Origin: Alphaproteobacteria bacterium
Lineage (GTDB): Bacteria; Pseudomonadota; Alphaproteobacteria; Rhizobiales; Xanthobacteraceae
Length of the DNA: 44,010 bases
Reading direction: 5' to 3'
Assembly (NCBI GenBank): GCA_005884765.1
Contig: VAZV01000140.1
Location: forward strand, 1 to 44,010
Below, one piece after another: positions 1 through 8,757 of this stretch; positions within the stretch are counted from its first letter, which is position 1; each line of letters begins with the position of its first letter. The notes beneath the pieces were generated by a model. That model worked only from the letters and a program-made list of their open reading frames with translations. It searched no databases and was not told where the DNA came from. The translations under genes were made by a program, and so were the position numbers.

Positions 1-2
1 CG

Positions 3-188
3 CCGCCCGACGTGCGGCCTCGGCCGAGCCCACCCGTGGCCGACAACAACGTGACCGCCTTCAGGCGCCCCCCGGCCAAGCCGAAGCCATCCCTTTTTGG
101 ATCGAACACGAAGCCGCGGCTTCCGGTGGCGTTGATTTTCGCCTGCCTTGTCGTGGTCTATGTCGGCATCCGTTATTATTGGCGATAA
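3..188 (+). CDS. C-terminal end of a small single-pass membrane protein (5' end outside window)
   Basis: An open frame runs from the left edge to a TAA stop at 186-188 and has no start codon inside the window, so this is the 3' end of a gene that begins upstream. The visible 61 residues are a proline- and arginine-rich soluble stretch (about the first 40 residues, with a PPAKPKP run), then one hydrophobic helix (ALIFACLVVVYVGI) and a short basic tail ending RYYWR. This suggests a tail-anchored or C-terminally anchored inner-membrane protein. It converges on tonB, with 18 bases between the two stop codons. I do not recognise the family. The frame is supported by its sensible composition and clear membrane segment, but a chance open frame cannot be excluded. 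Confidence 0.55.
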   Translation, partial: PPDVRPRPSPPVADNNVTAFRRPPAKPKPSLFGSNTKPRLPVALIFACLVVVYVGIRYYWR

Positions 189-206
189 ATCCGCTTATGC
201 CGCGGT

Positions 207-1012
207 TCAGCTCTTGCCCTTGATGCGAAAGATCACCGGCAAGGTGAAATTCAGCCCCTCGTCGGCGATCACCGGCGGCGGTTGGGGCACCGGATCGGAG
301 CGCCGGATCATCGCCAGCGCGGCCTCGTCGAAGGCGGTGTCGCCTGATCCCTTGACGATGCTCGCCGAGAGCACGTGCCCCTTCCGATCAAGCGCGAAGC
401 CGACCACGATCTCGGCGCTCTTGAGCGTGCGACCCGCTGGATAGCGCTTGTGCTTGTCGAGATGCGCGACCAATTCCTTCTGCCAGGTGGCGCGGATCCG
501 CCGCGCGGTGTCGCCGGTGCCAAGCGCGGGCGCGACCGAACGCGCCGCTTGCGGAATATTGTCCGAGCTCGGAGTTGCCATCGCCTCCGCGGCGACGGAT
601 TCCTGCGACGCCTCCGTCGCCACGGTCGCGACCTTGGCTTCGTCCTCGACCGGCTTCTTCACGTCGTTCGGCGTCACCACGCGATCGGGATTCTCGGTCT
701 CGGTCGGCGTATCCTTCGGCAGATCGCTTTCCTTGACTTCGGCTTTTTGTTCGGCCAGCGCCGGCGAGGCAACGGAGGCCTCGGTATCCGGGCCCGGCGG
801 CAGGTCGGTGGGATCGAGCTTGGGCGATGTCAATTCCAGCCCGATCTCGATCGCCGGCGCGCCGACTTCGTCGTCAACGTCGTCGCTGCGCAGATGGGCA
901 ACCGCCAGCGCAGCGCCGCCAAGGTGCAGCGCGAGCGCGGCGATGCCTGCAAACATCCACAGCCGCCGCGAAGGTTTTTGCTCGATGTCGAGGCCGGTCA
1001 TCTCGCCACCGT

Positions 1013-1016
<4 letters not shown>
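207..1016 (-). CDS. tonB: TonB family energy transducer
   Basis: This 269-residue protein would couple the inner-membrane proton motive force, harvested by ExbB-ExbD, to outer-membrane receptors. One N-terminal membrane anchor is visible (about residues 20-42, WMFAGIAALALHLGGAAL). A long acidic, proline- and glutamate-containing periplasmic linker (about 45-165) follows, then a TonB C-terminal domain (about 175-265) with the KRYPAGRTLKSAEIVVGFALD core and the FDEAALAMIRRSDPVPQPPP segment typical of the family. The start overlaps the exbD stop by 4 bases (ATGA), so translation is probably coupled. A second ATG five codons in (MTGLDIEQ) is an alternative start. It is the last gene of the ExbB-ExbD-TonB run that follows the siderophore receptor on the same strand, so it probably serves that receptor. 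Confidence 0.93.
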
Positions 1017-1486
<470 letters not shown>

Positions 1487-1489
1487 CGC

Positions 1490-2461
1490 TTACTCCGCTG
1501 CGCGCGAATGCGCGCCACCAGCAGCATTGACATGGGTACGGTCGAGATCGCGCGACAACAGCCGCGCCGCGGCGCCGGAGGCACGGCTGACCAGTTCGAG
1601 ATAGCTTTTCGTCACCCGCGCGAAGTGATTGTAGATGATGACGGCCGGAATCGCGGCGACGAGCCCAATCGCGGTGGCGAGCAACGCCTCGGCAATACCG
1701 GGCGCTACCACAGCGAGATTGGTCGTCTGCGCCTTCGAGATGCCGATAAAGCTGTTCATGATGCCCCACACCGTGCCGAACAGCCCGACAAACGGCGAGG
1801 TCGCGCCGATGGTCGCGAGCAATCCCATGCCGAGCCGGATCCGGCGCGCTTCGGCGCGCACAATCTCGGCGAAGCTCGACGCGGCGCGCTCCTTGATGCC
1901 GCTGTCGGAGGAGATCCCGGCCGATAGCCGCGCCTCACGTATCGCAGCCGCCAGGAACGCGGACAACACGCCGGTCTTGGCCCCGAGCGCGAATTGCGCG
2001 TCGGCCAGCGAGCGCGCGTCGACAATCTTGCCAAGCGCGGAACGCAGCATGCGCTGCACCACCGCAAGCTCGATCACTTTTGCGATGAAAATCGTCCAGG
2101 TTACGAGCGAGGCGAAGGCAAGCCCAATCATCACCGCCTTGACCAGCACATCTGCCGATAGAAACATCGACCACGGCGACAATTCGCGCAGCGCAGCGGT
2201 CGTCGATTTCAGCGACCTGCTGCCGCCGTCGGCAGGGTTCGCAGCCGCGTCTGACCCCGAGGGAGCGGCCGCTAACGGCGCCTGAGCCTGTCCGGCCGGC
2301 GCCGCCGGCGTCGGATCGGCCGCCGGTTGCGACTGCGCGGGAACCTCTCGAGGCGGGGAAGCCGCCTGTTGGGCGGACAGCTGTTGCGCAGACATCAGCG
2401 ACATCACGGCGAGTGCGAAGGCTACGGCGCGGACCGCTTTAAGGCATGTTGATTTCATCAT
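1490..2461 (-). CDS. exbB: ExbB, TonB-system energizer (long form with signal peptide)
   Basis: This 323-residue inner-membrane protein forms the proton channel and scaffold with ExbD. It starts with a cleavable-looking signal peptide (AVRAVAFALAVMSLMSAQQLSAQQA) and an Ala/Pro/Gln-rich periplasmic extension to about residue 85. The first membrane helix comes next (about 105-130, VLVKAVMIGLAFASLVTWTIFI). The MotA/TolQ/ExbB domain follows, with GMGLLATIGATSPFVGLFGTVWGI (about 205-230) and IAEALLATAIGLVAAIPAV near 250-270. The extra N-terminal periplasmic segment is what is usually called the type-2 ExbB. It lies 122 bases after the DUF2946-like gene and 3 bases before exbD. The conserved GLFGTVWGIMNSF motif makes the family assignment firm. 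Confidence 0.95.
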   Translation of the reverse strand: MMKSTCLKAVRAVAFALAVMSLMSAQQLSAQQAASPPREVPAQSQPAADPTPAAPAGQAQAPLAAAPSGSDAAANPADGGSRSLKSTTAALRELSPWSMFLSADVLVKAVMIGLAFASLVTWTIFIAKVIELAVVQRMLRSALGKIVDARSLADAQFALGAKTGVLSAFLAAAIREARLSAGISSDSGIKERAASSFAEIVRAEARRIRLGMGLLATIGATSPFVGLFGTVWGIMNSFIGISKAQTTNLAVVAPGIAEALLATAIGLVAAIPAVIIYNHFARVTKSYLELVSRASGAAARLLSRDLDRTHVNAAGGAHSRAAE

Positions 2462-2583
2462 TCGGTCCAGTGGCGGATCATATTGTAAAGCAGGCCCGCG
2501 GCCAGTTGGGGATTTGCGGCATGCCGAAGGAAGTTGCCACGGCGCAGTGGAGCTGCGCCAACGCAGCCCATACCGGCCGAATG

Positions 2584-3012
2584 TCAGCCAATCGGCGGAG
2601 CGCGCGGCTGGAATGCGCCGCGGGCCGCCTGCAGGTCGACGAACGCGGCGTCGGCGGCGGCCAGATACAGGAATTCAACGGCCTGGGGCGCCGGCAGGCA
2701 AGGCGCCGTGGCATCCACCAGCGTACTGGCCAGCGCCATTACTGCGCAGATCACGCAGTCTTCGTCTGGCTGGCCGGGTGGCACATCGCGAGAGGCCTTC
2801 AGCGGGACCGCGCCAGAAGCGATCGCATGCGAGACGCGGTCCAGCGCGTGCAAATGCGCGACGGCAAAAAAACCCGATCGCTTGGCATCCATCGATGCGG
2901 ATGCCGCCTGCGCGCCACCGTGGAAATGTCCAAACGACAGTAGAAACTGGATCGCGAGCGCGAAAAGCGCGAGACGCGACCCAAATCTGACCTTTGATCG
3001 GAACCATTTCAT
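2584..3012 (-). CDS. DUF2946-like small membrane/periplasmic protein with a CxxC motif
   Basis: This is a small protein of about 142 residues from the ATG at 3012. An N-terminal hydrophobic segment (SRLALFALAIQFLLSFGHFHG) looks like a signal anchor. It is followed by possible metal ligands: H29 and H31 (HFH), H53 and H55 (HLH), and C86xxC89 in DEDCVICAVMAL. The His- and Cys-rich pattern with a DCxxC element near the middle resembles DUF2946, whose role is unknown but which often sits beside metal-transport genes. The same frame stays open upstream to an ATG at 3108 that overlaps the piuC stop (ATGA) and to a TTG at 3120; those starts add 32-36 residues with no signal-like character, so 3012 is preferred. 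It lies between piuC and exbB in the iron-uptake locus. Confidence 0.7.
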   Translation of the reverse strand: MKWFRSKVRFGSRLALFALAIQFLLSFGHFHGGAQAASASMDAKRSGFFAVAHLHALDRVSHAIASGAVPLKASRDVPPGQPDEDCVICAVMALASTLVDATAPCLPAPQAVEFLYLAAADAAFVDLQAARGAFQPRAPPIG

Positions 3013-3062
3013 GCCGGCACTCGCCTTGAGCGGAACCTTCGACGCGTTCCGATCACTCGCGC

Positions 3063-3077
3063 TGTTACAATATAACA
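3063..3077. promoter_or_regulatory. Inverted repeat TGTTA-N5-TAACA, possible Fur-superfamily (Zur-like) operator
   Basis: The gap between piuC and the DUF2946-like gene holds a perfect 5-bp inverted repeat (TGTTA CAATA TAACA) in an AT-rich patch of otherwise GC-rich DNA. On the minus strand it reads ATGTTATATTGTAACA, which resembles the ATGTTATA-n-TATAACAT pattern known for Zur and related Fur-family sites. It lies about 50-65 bases upstream of the preferred start of the DUF2946-like gene, where an internal promoter for the DUF2946-exbB-exbD-tonB part could sit. The regulator is inferred, not shown. Confidence 0.35.
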
Positions 3078-3104
3078 TCTCGGCGACCACGCCTAGGGAA
3101 GTAT

Positions 3105-3794
3105 TCATACCTCGGCCCAACAGCGGATCAGGTTGTGATAGATGCCGGTCAATTTGACCGTTTCAGGGTCGTCGCGCCCGAGCCGCTCCGCCAGAGTCTG
3201 GATCGCGCTATCGAGGTCGAAGATCAGGCTGCGGGCATGCGCGTCGCGTATCATGCTCTGGAGCCAGAAAAAAGAAGCGACGCGCGTACCTCGCGTAACC
3301 GGCGACACCAGATGCAGGCTGGACGCGGGATAAAGTACGAGATCCCCGGCCGGCAGCTTGATTTCGTGGGAACCGTAGCTGTCTTCGATTACTAGCTCGC
3401 CGCCATCATATTCCTCCGGCTCTGCCAGAAACAGCGTCACCGACAGATCGGTCCGGATTCGTAAACCGGTGAGATGGTCGCCGCGCACCGCGTTGTCGAC
3501 GTGAATGCCGAAACGATGCCCCTCGGCCGCAGTATAACGATTGAACAGCGGGGGGAAGATACGCAGCGGTATGGCGGCGGAGAGAAAACGAGGGTTGGCC
3601 GTCAGCGCCGAAATAATGCGGCCGCCAAGTTTGCGCGCGACCTCGCTGTCGGGAGGCAATTGCTCGTTACGCTTTACCAGTGTCGATTGCGCGCCGGCGG
3701 TCGAACGGCCGTCTTCCCACGCGCAACCGTCCATGATGCGGCGGAAGTCCGCCGCATCGGCCTTGCTCAGCACTTCCGGCACGCAAATCAACAT
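3105..3794 (-). CDS. piuC: PiuC/YbiX-type Fe(II)/2-oxoglutarate-dependent (PKHD-type) hydroxylase
   Basis: This 229-residue protein is a non-heme iron, 2-oxoglutarate-dependent dioxygenase. The double-stranded beta-helix core carries the iron-binding triad H98-x-D100 (in [11 protein letters not shown]) and H161 (in SSLHLVSPV), and the co-substrate-binding arginine R171 ten residues later. The length and the segments [23 protein letters not shown] and [14 protein letters not shown] match the YbiX/PiuC family. In Escherichia coli and Pseudomonas, ybiX/piuC sits beside a catecholate receptor gene (fiu/piuA), and here it follows a TonB-dependent siderophore receptor by 11 bases. The substrate is not known; a role in handling imported siderophore is inference from context. 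The Cys- and Arg-poor active site looks intact. Confidence 0.92.
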   Translation of the reverse strand: MLICVPEVLSKADAADFRRIMDGCAWEDGRSTAGAQSTLVKRNEQLPPDSEVARKLGGRIISALTANPRFLSAAIPLRIFPPLFNRYTAAEGHRFGIHVDNAVRGDHLTGLRIRTDLSVTLFLAEPEEYDGGELVIEDSYGSHEIKLPAGDLVLYPASSLHLVSPVTRGTRVASFFWLQSMIRDAHARSLIFDLDSAIQTLAERLGRDDPETVKLTGIYHNLIRCWAEV

Positions 3795-3805
3795 CGTTTC
3801 GGCTA

Positions 3806-6358
3806 TCAGAACCGCGCTGATATCACCAAAGATGCCGTGCGGCCCGGTGCTTCCAGGACGAACGGCGCCGAACTCTGGTACAGCGCGTCGTAGTAGAGCT
3901 TGTTAAAGACGTTATTGACGGACAATTTGACCTTCCAGTTCTTGTCGATCTTCGCTTCAACAAACGTGTCGAAACGCCAGTAGCTCGGCAGCGACGTGCC
4001 CTGGTTCGCGGCGAGCAAGGTGCCGCCATAGATCTTCGACCGGTAGACCGCTTGTCCGCCGATCTCCCAGACATCGGTGAGCTGATATTTGGACAACAGG
4101 CTGAAGGATTGATGCGCGACGTTGGCGAGCGGAAGCCCGACGTTCGACGTGTACAGCGCCGCATTGGCCACCGGCGCCAGCGATTTCGTCACCTCCGACT
4201 GCATCAACACCAGGCCGCCGAACAGGCTCCATTTAGGGGTGATCTTTCCTCCCGCCTCGAGGTCGATGCCGCGGATGCGATAGGCCGCGCCCGCGGTGAT
4301 GCATGCGACGTTGCCCGTCGTAGGAGGATTGGTGACGGGATAGGGGCAGGTTGCCGTCTGGGTCGCGGAGGTGACGTTTTGCGATTCGCGCGCGTTGTCC
4401 TTTTCGGTCTGGAACAATGCCGCCGTTACCAGCAAATGGCGATCGAACAGCTCCCACTTGGTGCCGACCTCGGCAGCCCGGTTCTTTTCCGGGCCGAAGA
4501 TCTGGTTCGAGTTTCCATTGAGAGCCGGCGCGATGCCGCCATAGTTTGCGCTGGTGCCGTCGAACTCCGAGCCCACCGGATCCGATGAGGTCGCGTAAGC
4601 CGCGTAGACGCTGGCGATTGCCATCGGCTTGAGGACGACGCCGAGGTTGAAGTTCGGCAAGCCGAATTCGGCGGCTTGCGCACCGAACTTGCTCGCTCCG
4701 CTCACCGTGCTGAAGCCGTTTACGCCAATATTGTAGTCATCGTACCGGATGCCGCCGTTGAGGATAAGCAGATCGTTGTAGTTGGCGGTGTCGATCAGGT
4801 ATGCGCTCTTGGTGTCGATGGCGAGATTCGTGGGCAGGCCGGCAAGCGCCGGTGTCGCGAACGGCAATGACGTAAATTGCGGATTGAACACGCTCTCGGT
4901 CACCGAACCTGCGCCGTTGGACGGCGTGCCGATCACTTCCGAGCTCAGGCCGGTGTATTTATCGATATAAGCGGTCTCCCGGGAGAGCTCGACGCCCGCG
5001 AGCGCGGTATGCTTGAACCCCTCAAGATTGAACTTGTAAGTCGCCTCGGTCTGGTTGGCGGCCACATCGGTGACCTGATAGCGGCTCTGCGGATTGGCGC
5101 TCAGCGTCCAGCTGGAAGGCGGACCCGTAAGGACGGGGTTCTCCGGGATGGTGCCGATATAGTTCAATGCCGATCGCGAAGCGCGCATCTTGTCGCTGAT
5201 GATGAGGTCAGGAGTAATCTGGACTTCGGTGTTGATCGTTCCGATGTCTTGCTGGACCTTGAAGAAATCGCGATTGACGAACCCATAAAAAGTATCGCGA
5301 TTGACACCGAATTCGGGGAACGGCCCGCCAGCGGTGGTTGCCGGGTTCGGCCGATAGTAGGGCACGCCGAAATCCGGCAATCCATGCAGGTCGGTGCGAA
5401 CGTAATCGGCGGTGATCTTGACCGCGTCGACCGGCCTCCATTTGATCGCGACGAACCCGCCGTCGCGATTGTCCGTGGCATAGCTGCGGCCGGCGATGCC
5501 GGCGTCCTGAAATAGCCCGCCGGCCCGGATCGCAAGCGTCGGACTGATGACTTGATTGACGTCAAGCACGACACGCTTCGTCTGGTCGGTGCCGAAGGTG
5601 GTGTCCATGTTGTAGAAATTTTTCTCGGTCGTCGCCTGCTTGGTTACGATGTTGATCGCGCCGCCAGTGGTGCCGCGGCCGGCAAAGGACGAACCTGGTC
5701 CGCGCAGGATTTCGACCTGTTCGGTAAAGAAGTTTTCGCGGACGCTGACGCCGGAATCGCGGACGCCATCGATGAACACGTCGTTGCGTGCATCGAAGCC
5801 GCGGATGAAAAACCGGTCGCCGAAGGCGTTGCCCCCCTCCCCGGTTCCGAGCGTCACGCCTGCCGTGCTCAGCACCGCTTGCTTCAGCGTCGTGGCATTC
5901 TTGTCTTCGAGCACCTCCTTGCTGAGCACGGTAACGGTTCTCGGCGTGTTCAATAGCGGCTCGGGAAATTTACCCGAGGCCTGCAAATGATCGACTTTGT
6001 AAGGCGCCGCCGCGTCCGCGTAGGGATTGCGGTCGGCCCGCAGTTCACCGGCATTGGGAAATGGCACCGGCGCAGCCTGCGTCGGCTGCGTACGTCGCAC
6101 GGCGCGGCGCAGCGCGTTGCGGGCGCGGACTTGATCCGGGGTAGGCCTCGACGCAGCCGGACGTGGGCGAGCGACCGGGGCATCGACCGTCACCGGCGGG
6201 AGGTTTGTCTGCTGCGCTTCGGCACCCGAGAACGATGCCACGGCGATCAAGCCGGCGACTGCCGAAACCTTCTTGCCGGAATTGCCATCGAACTTTTCTT
6301 CGACCGGGATGATCGCTGCGATCGAGCGCAACGACCTCGGCGCTTTTATCTGACCCAT
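3806..6358 (-). CDS. TonB-dependent siderophore receptor (Fiu-like, catecholate type)
   Basis: This 850-residue outer-membrane receptor would import ferric siderophore using TonB energy. Visible parts are an N-terminal signal region ([18 protein letters not shown]), a TonB-box-like [10 protein letters not shown] just after it, and a Pro/Arg-rich spacer. A plug domain (about residues 125-245) follows with [62 protein letters not shown] 22-strand-type beta barrel then extends to the terminal phenylalanine (SARF), as expected for outer-membrane proteins. It is the first gene of the locus and is followed by piuC and then exbBD-tonB. The receptor-plus-PiuC pairing is typical of Fiu-type catecholate receptors, but the ligand is inferred. 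Iron-control-like repeats lie about 145-195 bases upstream. Confidence 0.93.
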   Translation of the reverse strand: MGQIKAPRSLRSIAAIIPVEEKFDGNSGKKVSAVAGLIAVASFSGAEAQQTNLPPVTVDAPVARPRPAASRPTPDQVRARNALRRAVRRTQPTQAAPVPFPNAGELRADRNPYADAAAPYKVDHLQASGKFPEPLLNTPRTVTVLSKEVLEDKNATTLKQAVLSTAGVTLGTGEGGNAFGDRFFIRGFDARNDVFIDGVRDSGVSVRENFFTEQVEILRGPGSSFAGRGTTGGAINIVTKQATTEKNFYNMDTTFGTDQTKRVVLDVNQVISPTLAIRAGGLFQDAGIAGRSYATDNRDGGFVAIKWRPVDAVKITADYVRTDLHGLPDFGVPYYRPNPATTAGGPFPEFGVNRDTFYGFVNRDFFKVQQDIGTINTEVQITPDLIISDKMRASRSALNYIGTIPENPVLTGPPSSWTLSANPQSRYQVTDVAANQTEATYKFNLEGFKHTALAGVELSRETAYIDKYTGLSSEVIGTPSNGAGSVTESVFNPQFTSLPFATPALAGLPTNLAIDTKSAYLIDTANYNDLLILNGGIRYDDYNIGVNGFSTVSGASKFGAQAAEFGLPNFNLGVVLKPMAIASVYAAYATSSDPVGSEFDGTSANYGGIAPALNGNSNQIFGPEKNRAAEVGTKWELFDRHLLVTAALFQTEKDNARESQNVTSATQTATCPYPVTNPPTTGNVACITAGAAYRIRGIDLEAGGKITPKWSLFGGLVLMQSEVTKSLAPVANAALYTSNVGLPLANVAHQSFSLLSKYQLTDVWEIGGQAVYRSKIYGGTLLAANQGTSLPSYWRFDTFVEAKIDKNWKVKLSVNNVFNKLYYDALYQSSAPFVLEAPGRTASLVISARF

Positions 6359-6497
6359 CCCCCACGCCCCATGCCTTGAATTTCAGATCGCCCATGCGGA
6401 TCATTCGCAACGAGCGATGGAGCGGTGGTATCGAGCTGTAAATTTCGGGTCAATGCGAGGGAGGCGTGCAGATGCTTGAATACGTCCAGATCAAAAC

Positions 6498-6552
6498 GAT
6501 TCTAGAATTCTGATTTTAAATCGTTCTAAACCCAGTTTGTGGGCGTTCTAAA
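6498..6552. promoter_or_regulatory. Cluster of TTCTAGAA / TTCTAAA motifs, candidate iron-control element upstream of the siderophore receptor
   Basis: This AT-rich patch contains TTCTAGAATTCT (6500-6511) and two copies of GTTCTAAA (6523-6530 and 6545-6552, the second reading GTTCTAAA followed by TT). TTTAGAA/TTCTAAA inverted half-sites are the hallmark of iron-control elements bound by Irr in Bradyrhizobium and relatives. The block lies between the receptor gene (start 6358) and the small gene at 6608-6847, a sensible place for the iron-regulated promoter of the uptake locus. The binding protein and the transcription start are inferred. Confidence 0.45.
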
Positions 6553-6607
6553 TTGACTGCCGAAACCCGCTTCAAACAAGGCTTTCCTGCAATGGTTGTT
6601 GCACGGT

Positions 6608-6847
6608 TCAATCGCTGCTGGGCGGCTTCATCAGCGAAAACAATTCGTCGACCGTTTGCTGCGCGACCAGTCGCACGCGATCGGTGTTGTCCATGCCCAC
6701 AATATTGATGCCCTTCACGACAGCCCTGATCTCGTCGCGAAAGTCCGTGAGAAATCCCAACGGATCGGGTGAATCGTTGGCGAGGCGCGCGATCAAGCCC
6801 GTCACCAGGATCTGACACGCAATCATCTTTCCGTTCAGCTCGTCCAT
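6608..6847 (-). CDS. Small conserved-looking protein of unknown function (79 aa)
   Basis: This short gene has a strong ribosome binding site, GGAG with a 6-base spacer before the ATG at 6847. The product is acidic, soluble and helical (DELNGKMIACQILVTGLI, DPLGFLTDFRDEIRAVV, VRLVAQQTVDELFSLM), with no signal peptide or membrane segment. I do not recognise a family. It is isolated: 249 bases after it is the receptor start and 133 bases before it is the MarR gene stop, all on the same strand. Its start signal and even, amphipathic composition favour a real gene over a chance frame. Confidence 0.65.
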   Translation of the reverse strand: MDELNGKMIACQILVTGLIARLANDSPDPLGFLTDFRDEIRAVVKGINIVGMDNTDRVRLVAQQTVDELFSLMKPPSSD

Positions 6848-6980
6848 CGCGTGCTCCAGGTAATCGTCGGGTCGCGGTGATATGGACGACGTTCGATCGC
6901 GTTACAACCGCTCTGCCATGCGGCAATGTTTGGAAGAAGTCGCGCGGCGTGTCGACGGATACACGCTGAGCGCTTGCTGC

Positions 6981-7442
6981 TCACTTCGCGGCGATGTGGC
7001 CGGGCAGATCGGCCAGCCCCTTGATCCGCTCCTTGATGTCTTGCAGCATCTTGAGGCTGGTCTTGATCGCCGGGTCGGGAACGTCCTGCAAAACATCCGA
7101 TGCGATTGCGTCGCGCAGGCTATCGAGGTCGTCGACAAGCTGGCGTCCGCTCGCGGTGAGAAACAACCGGTTGGCGCGCCGGTCCCTGGGGTCGTGGCGC
7201 CGCTCGAGCAGGCCGTGCTCGACCAGACGGTCGAGCAGCCGCACCAGCGAGATCGGCTGCAGTTCAAGCACGTCAGCCAGATCGACCTGGGACAATCCTT
7301 CCTGCTTGCGCAAGCGAAACAGCACGATCCATTGCGCGCGCGTGGTGCCGCGGCTTTTCGCGCGGTGGTCGATATAGTTGCGCAACAGCCGCGAACTCTC
7401 GACGAGTTGTGCAATGAACTCGCGTTTCAGGTCGATCGACAT
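6981..7442 (-). CDS. MarR family transcriptional regulator
   Basis: This 153-residue dimeric winged-helix regulator has an N-terminal dimerisation helix (about residues 1-30), a recognition region SQVDLADVLELQPISLVRLLDRLVEHGLLER (about 55-85), the wing DPRDRRANRLFLT (about 88-100), and C-terminal dimerisation helices. The DxRxxR-type wing (DPRDRRA) is the MarR hallmark. It is transcribed divergently from the RND efflux pair 149 bases away, and two palindromes lie in the gap. The arrangement suggests that it represses the pump operon and its own gene and responds to a phenolic or drug-like ligand; the ligand is unknown. Confidence 0.93.
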   Translation of the reverse strand: MSIDLKREFIAQLVESSRLLRNYIDHRAKSRGTTRAQWIVLFRLRKQEGLSQVDLADVLELQPISLVRLLDRLVEHGLLERRHDPRDRRANRLFLTASGRQLVDDLDSLRDAIASDVLQDVPDPAIKTSLKMLQDIKERIKGLADLPGHIAAK

Positions 7443-7476
7443 TAGCTTCGGTGGTCCCTCAACCTTGCCAATTGTT

Positions 7477-7508
7477 TATGTTTTCTCAAAACATAGTGTG
7501 TTTACACA
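7477..7508. promoter_or_regulatory. Two adjacent palindromes in the marR / RND pump divergent promoter
   Basis: The first is a perfect 8-bp inverted repeat with a 3-bp centre, TATGTTTT-CTC-AAAACATA (7477-7495). One base later comes a perfect 5-bp inverted repeat, TGTGT-TT-ACACA (7497-7508). Both lie in an AT-rich 149-bp gap between divergent genes, 35-66 bases upstream of the MarR start. MarR proteins bind palindromes of this size, so these are the likely operators for both promoters. Confidence 0.6.
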
Positions 7509-7590
7509 TTAAGTGCACGCATATTATAGCTGGGTCCTCTGGGAACGGTTTGGAATAGGCTTTATTCTTATTTTTTGAGCGTTGAGAGCC

Positions 7591-8757
7591 ATGAAGAAAT
7601 CACGGACAATTCGCTGGATTTTGCTGGTCTTGGCCGTGGCTCTGGCGGGCTATTACGGCTGGTACCGCTTTCATGGTGCTGAGAGCTCAGCGACGGCGCA
7701 GAAGTCCGCGCCGAAGGCGCCGCCCATACGCGTGTCGATCGCATCCGTCGAAAAGGCCGATTTTCCGGTCTACCTGACCGGGCTCGGCGCGGTTCAGGCC
7801 TTCAATACGGTGGTTGTTCGTACCCGCGTCGATGGACAAATCGACAAGATCGCTTTCCAGGAAGGCCAATCGGTCAATCAGGGCGACCTGCTCGCCGAGA
7901 TCGATCCGCGGCCGTTCCAGGCCGCGCTCGATCAAGCCAAGGCCAAGAAGGTGCAGGACGAAGCCAATTTGGCGAACGCCAATCTTGATCTGCAGCGCTT
8001 CACCAAACTCGGCGAATTCGCGACGCGACAGCAGACCGACACCCAGCGTTCGACGGTTGCGCAGTTGACCGCGCAAATCGCGGCCGACGAGGCTGCCATC
8101 TCCAACGCCCAGACCCAGGTCGATTATACCCAGGTGAAGGCTCCGATTTCAGGCGTCGCCGGCCTGCGTCAGGTCGATTTGGGCAACATCGTCAATGCGT
8201 CGACCCAAACCGGGATTGTGACGATCACGCAGATCGAGCCGATCGCGGTGATCTTCACCGCGCCGGAAGAGCAGTTGCCTTACATCAACGAAGCCCAGGC
8301 GGTGAACCCGCTCAAGGTCGTCGCGATCACGACCGACGGCAAGAAACCGTTGGCGGAAGGCAAGCTCGCGGTGGTGAACAATCAGGTCGACACGACCAGC
8401 GGGACTATTCGGCTCAAGGCGGTGTTCGACAACAAGAACCATGCGCTGTGGCCGGGCCAGTCGGTCTCGACCCGGCTCCTGGTAAGGACGCTGAAGGATG
8501 CGACCGTGGTGCCTGACGACGCGATCCAGCACTCGACTGACGGTCTCTACGCCTACACCGTCAATCAGGACAACAAAGCCGAGTTACGCAAGGTCAAAGT
8601 CAGCCAATCGATCGACGGGCGTTCAGTGGTCGAGGAGGGGCTGACGCCGGGCCAACAGGTGATCACTGGCGGCCAGTTCAAGGTGCAGCCCGGCTCCCTC
8701 GTCTCCACGGCGGTGGCGAGTTCCGACCCGACGCAGCCCAAGGTCAAGCAGGAATGA
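7591..8757 (+). CDS. RND efflux periplasmic adaptor (membrane fusion protein, MdtA-like)
   Basis: This is an adaptor of about 388 residues linking an RND pump to an outer-membrane channel. The N-terminus has a signal anchor (WILLVLAVALAGYYGWY). The barrel-sandwich/lipoyl half motif follows (VVVRTRVDGQIDKIAFQEGQSV, about residues 70-92), then a coiled-coil hairpin (AALDQAKAKKVQDEANL to AISNAQTQVDYTQV), the second lipoyl half (VKAPISGVAGLRQVDLGN) and a beta-barrel domain (AEGKLAVVNNQVDTTSGTIRLKAVFDN, WPGQSVSTRLLV). The ATG at 7591 with a GAGAG element upstream is preferred over an in-frame TTG at 7582. It overlaps the permease gene by 4 bases (ATGA), so the two are one operon under the divergent MarR gene. 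Confidence 0.93.
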   Translation: MKKSRTIRWILLVLAVALAGYYGWYRFHGAESSATAQKSAPKAPPIRVSIASVEKADFPVYLTGLGAVQAFNTVVVRTRVDGQIDKIAFQEGQSVNQGDLLAEIDPRPFQAALDQAKAKKVQDEANLANANLDLQRFTKLGEFATRQQTDTQRSTVAQLTAQIAADEAAISNAQTQVDYTQVKAPISGVAGLRQVDLGNIVNASTQTGIVTITQIEPIAVIFTAPEEQLPYINEAQAVNPLKVVAITTDGKKPLAEGKLAVVNNQVDTTSGTIRLKAVFDNKNHALWPGQSVSTRLLVRTLKDATVVPDDAIQHSTDGLYAYTVNQDNKAELRKVKVSQSIDGRSVVEEGLTPGQQVITGGQFKVQPGSLVSTAVASSDPTQPKVKQE

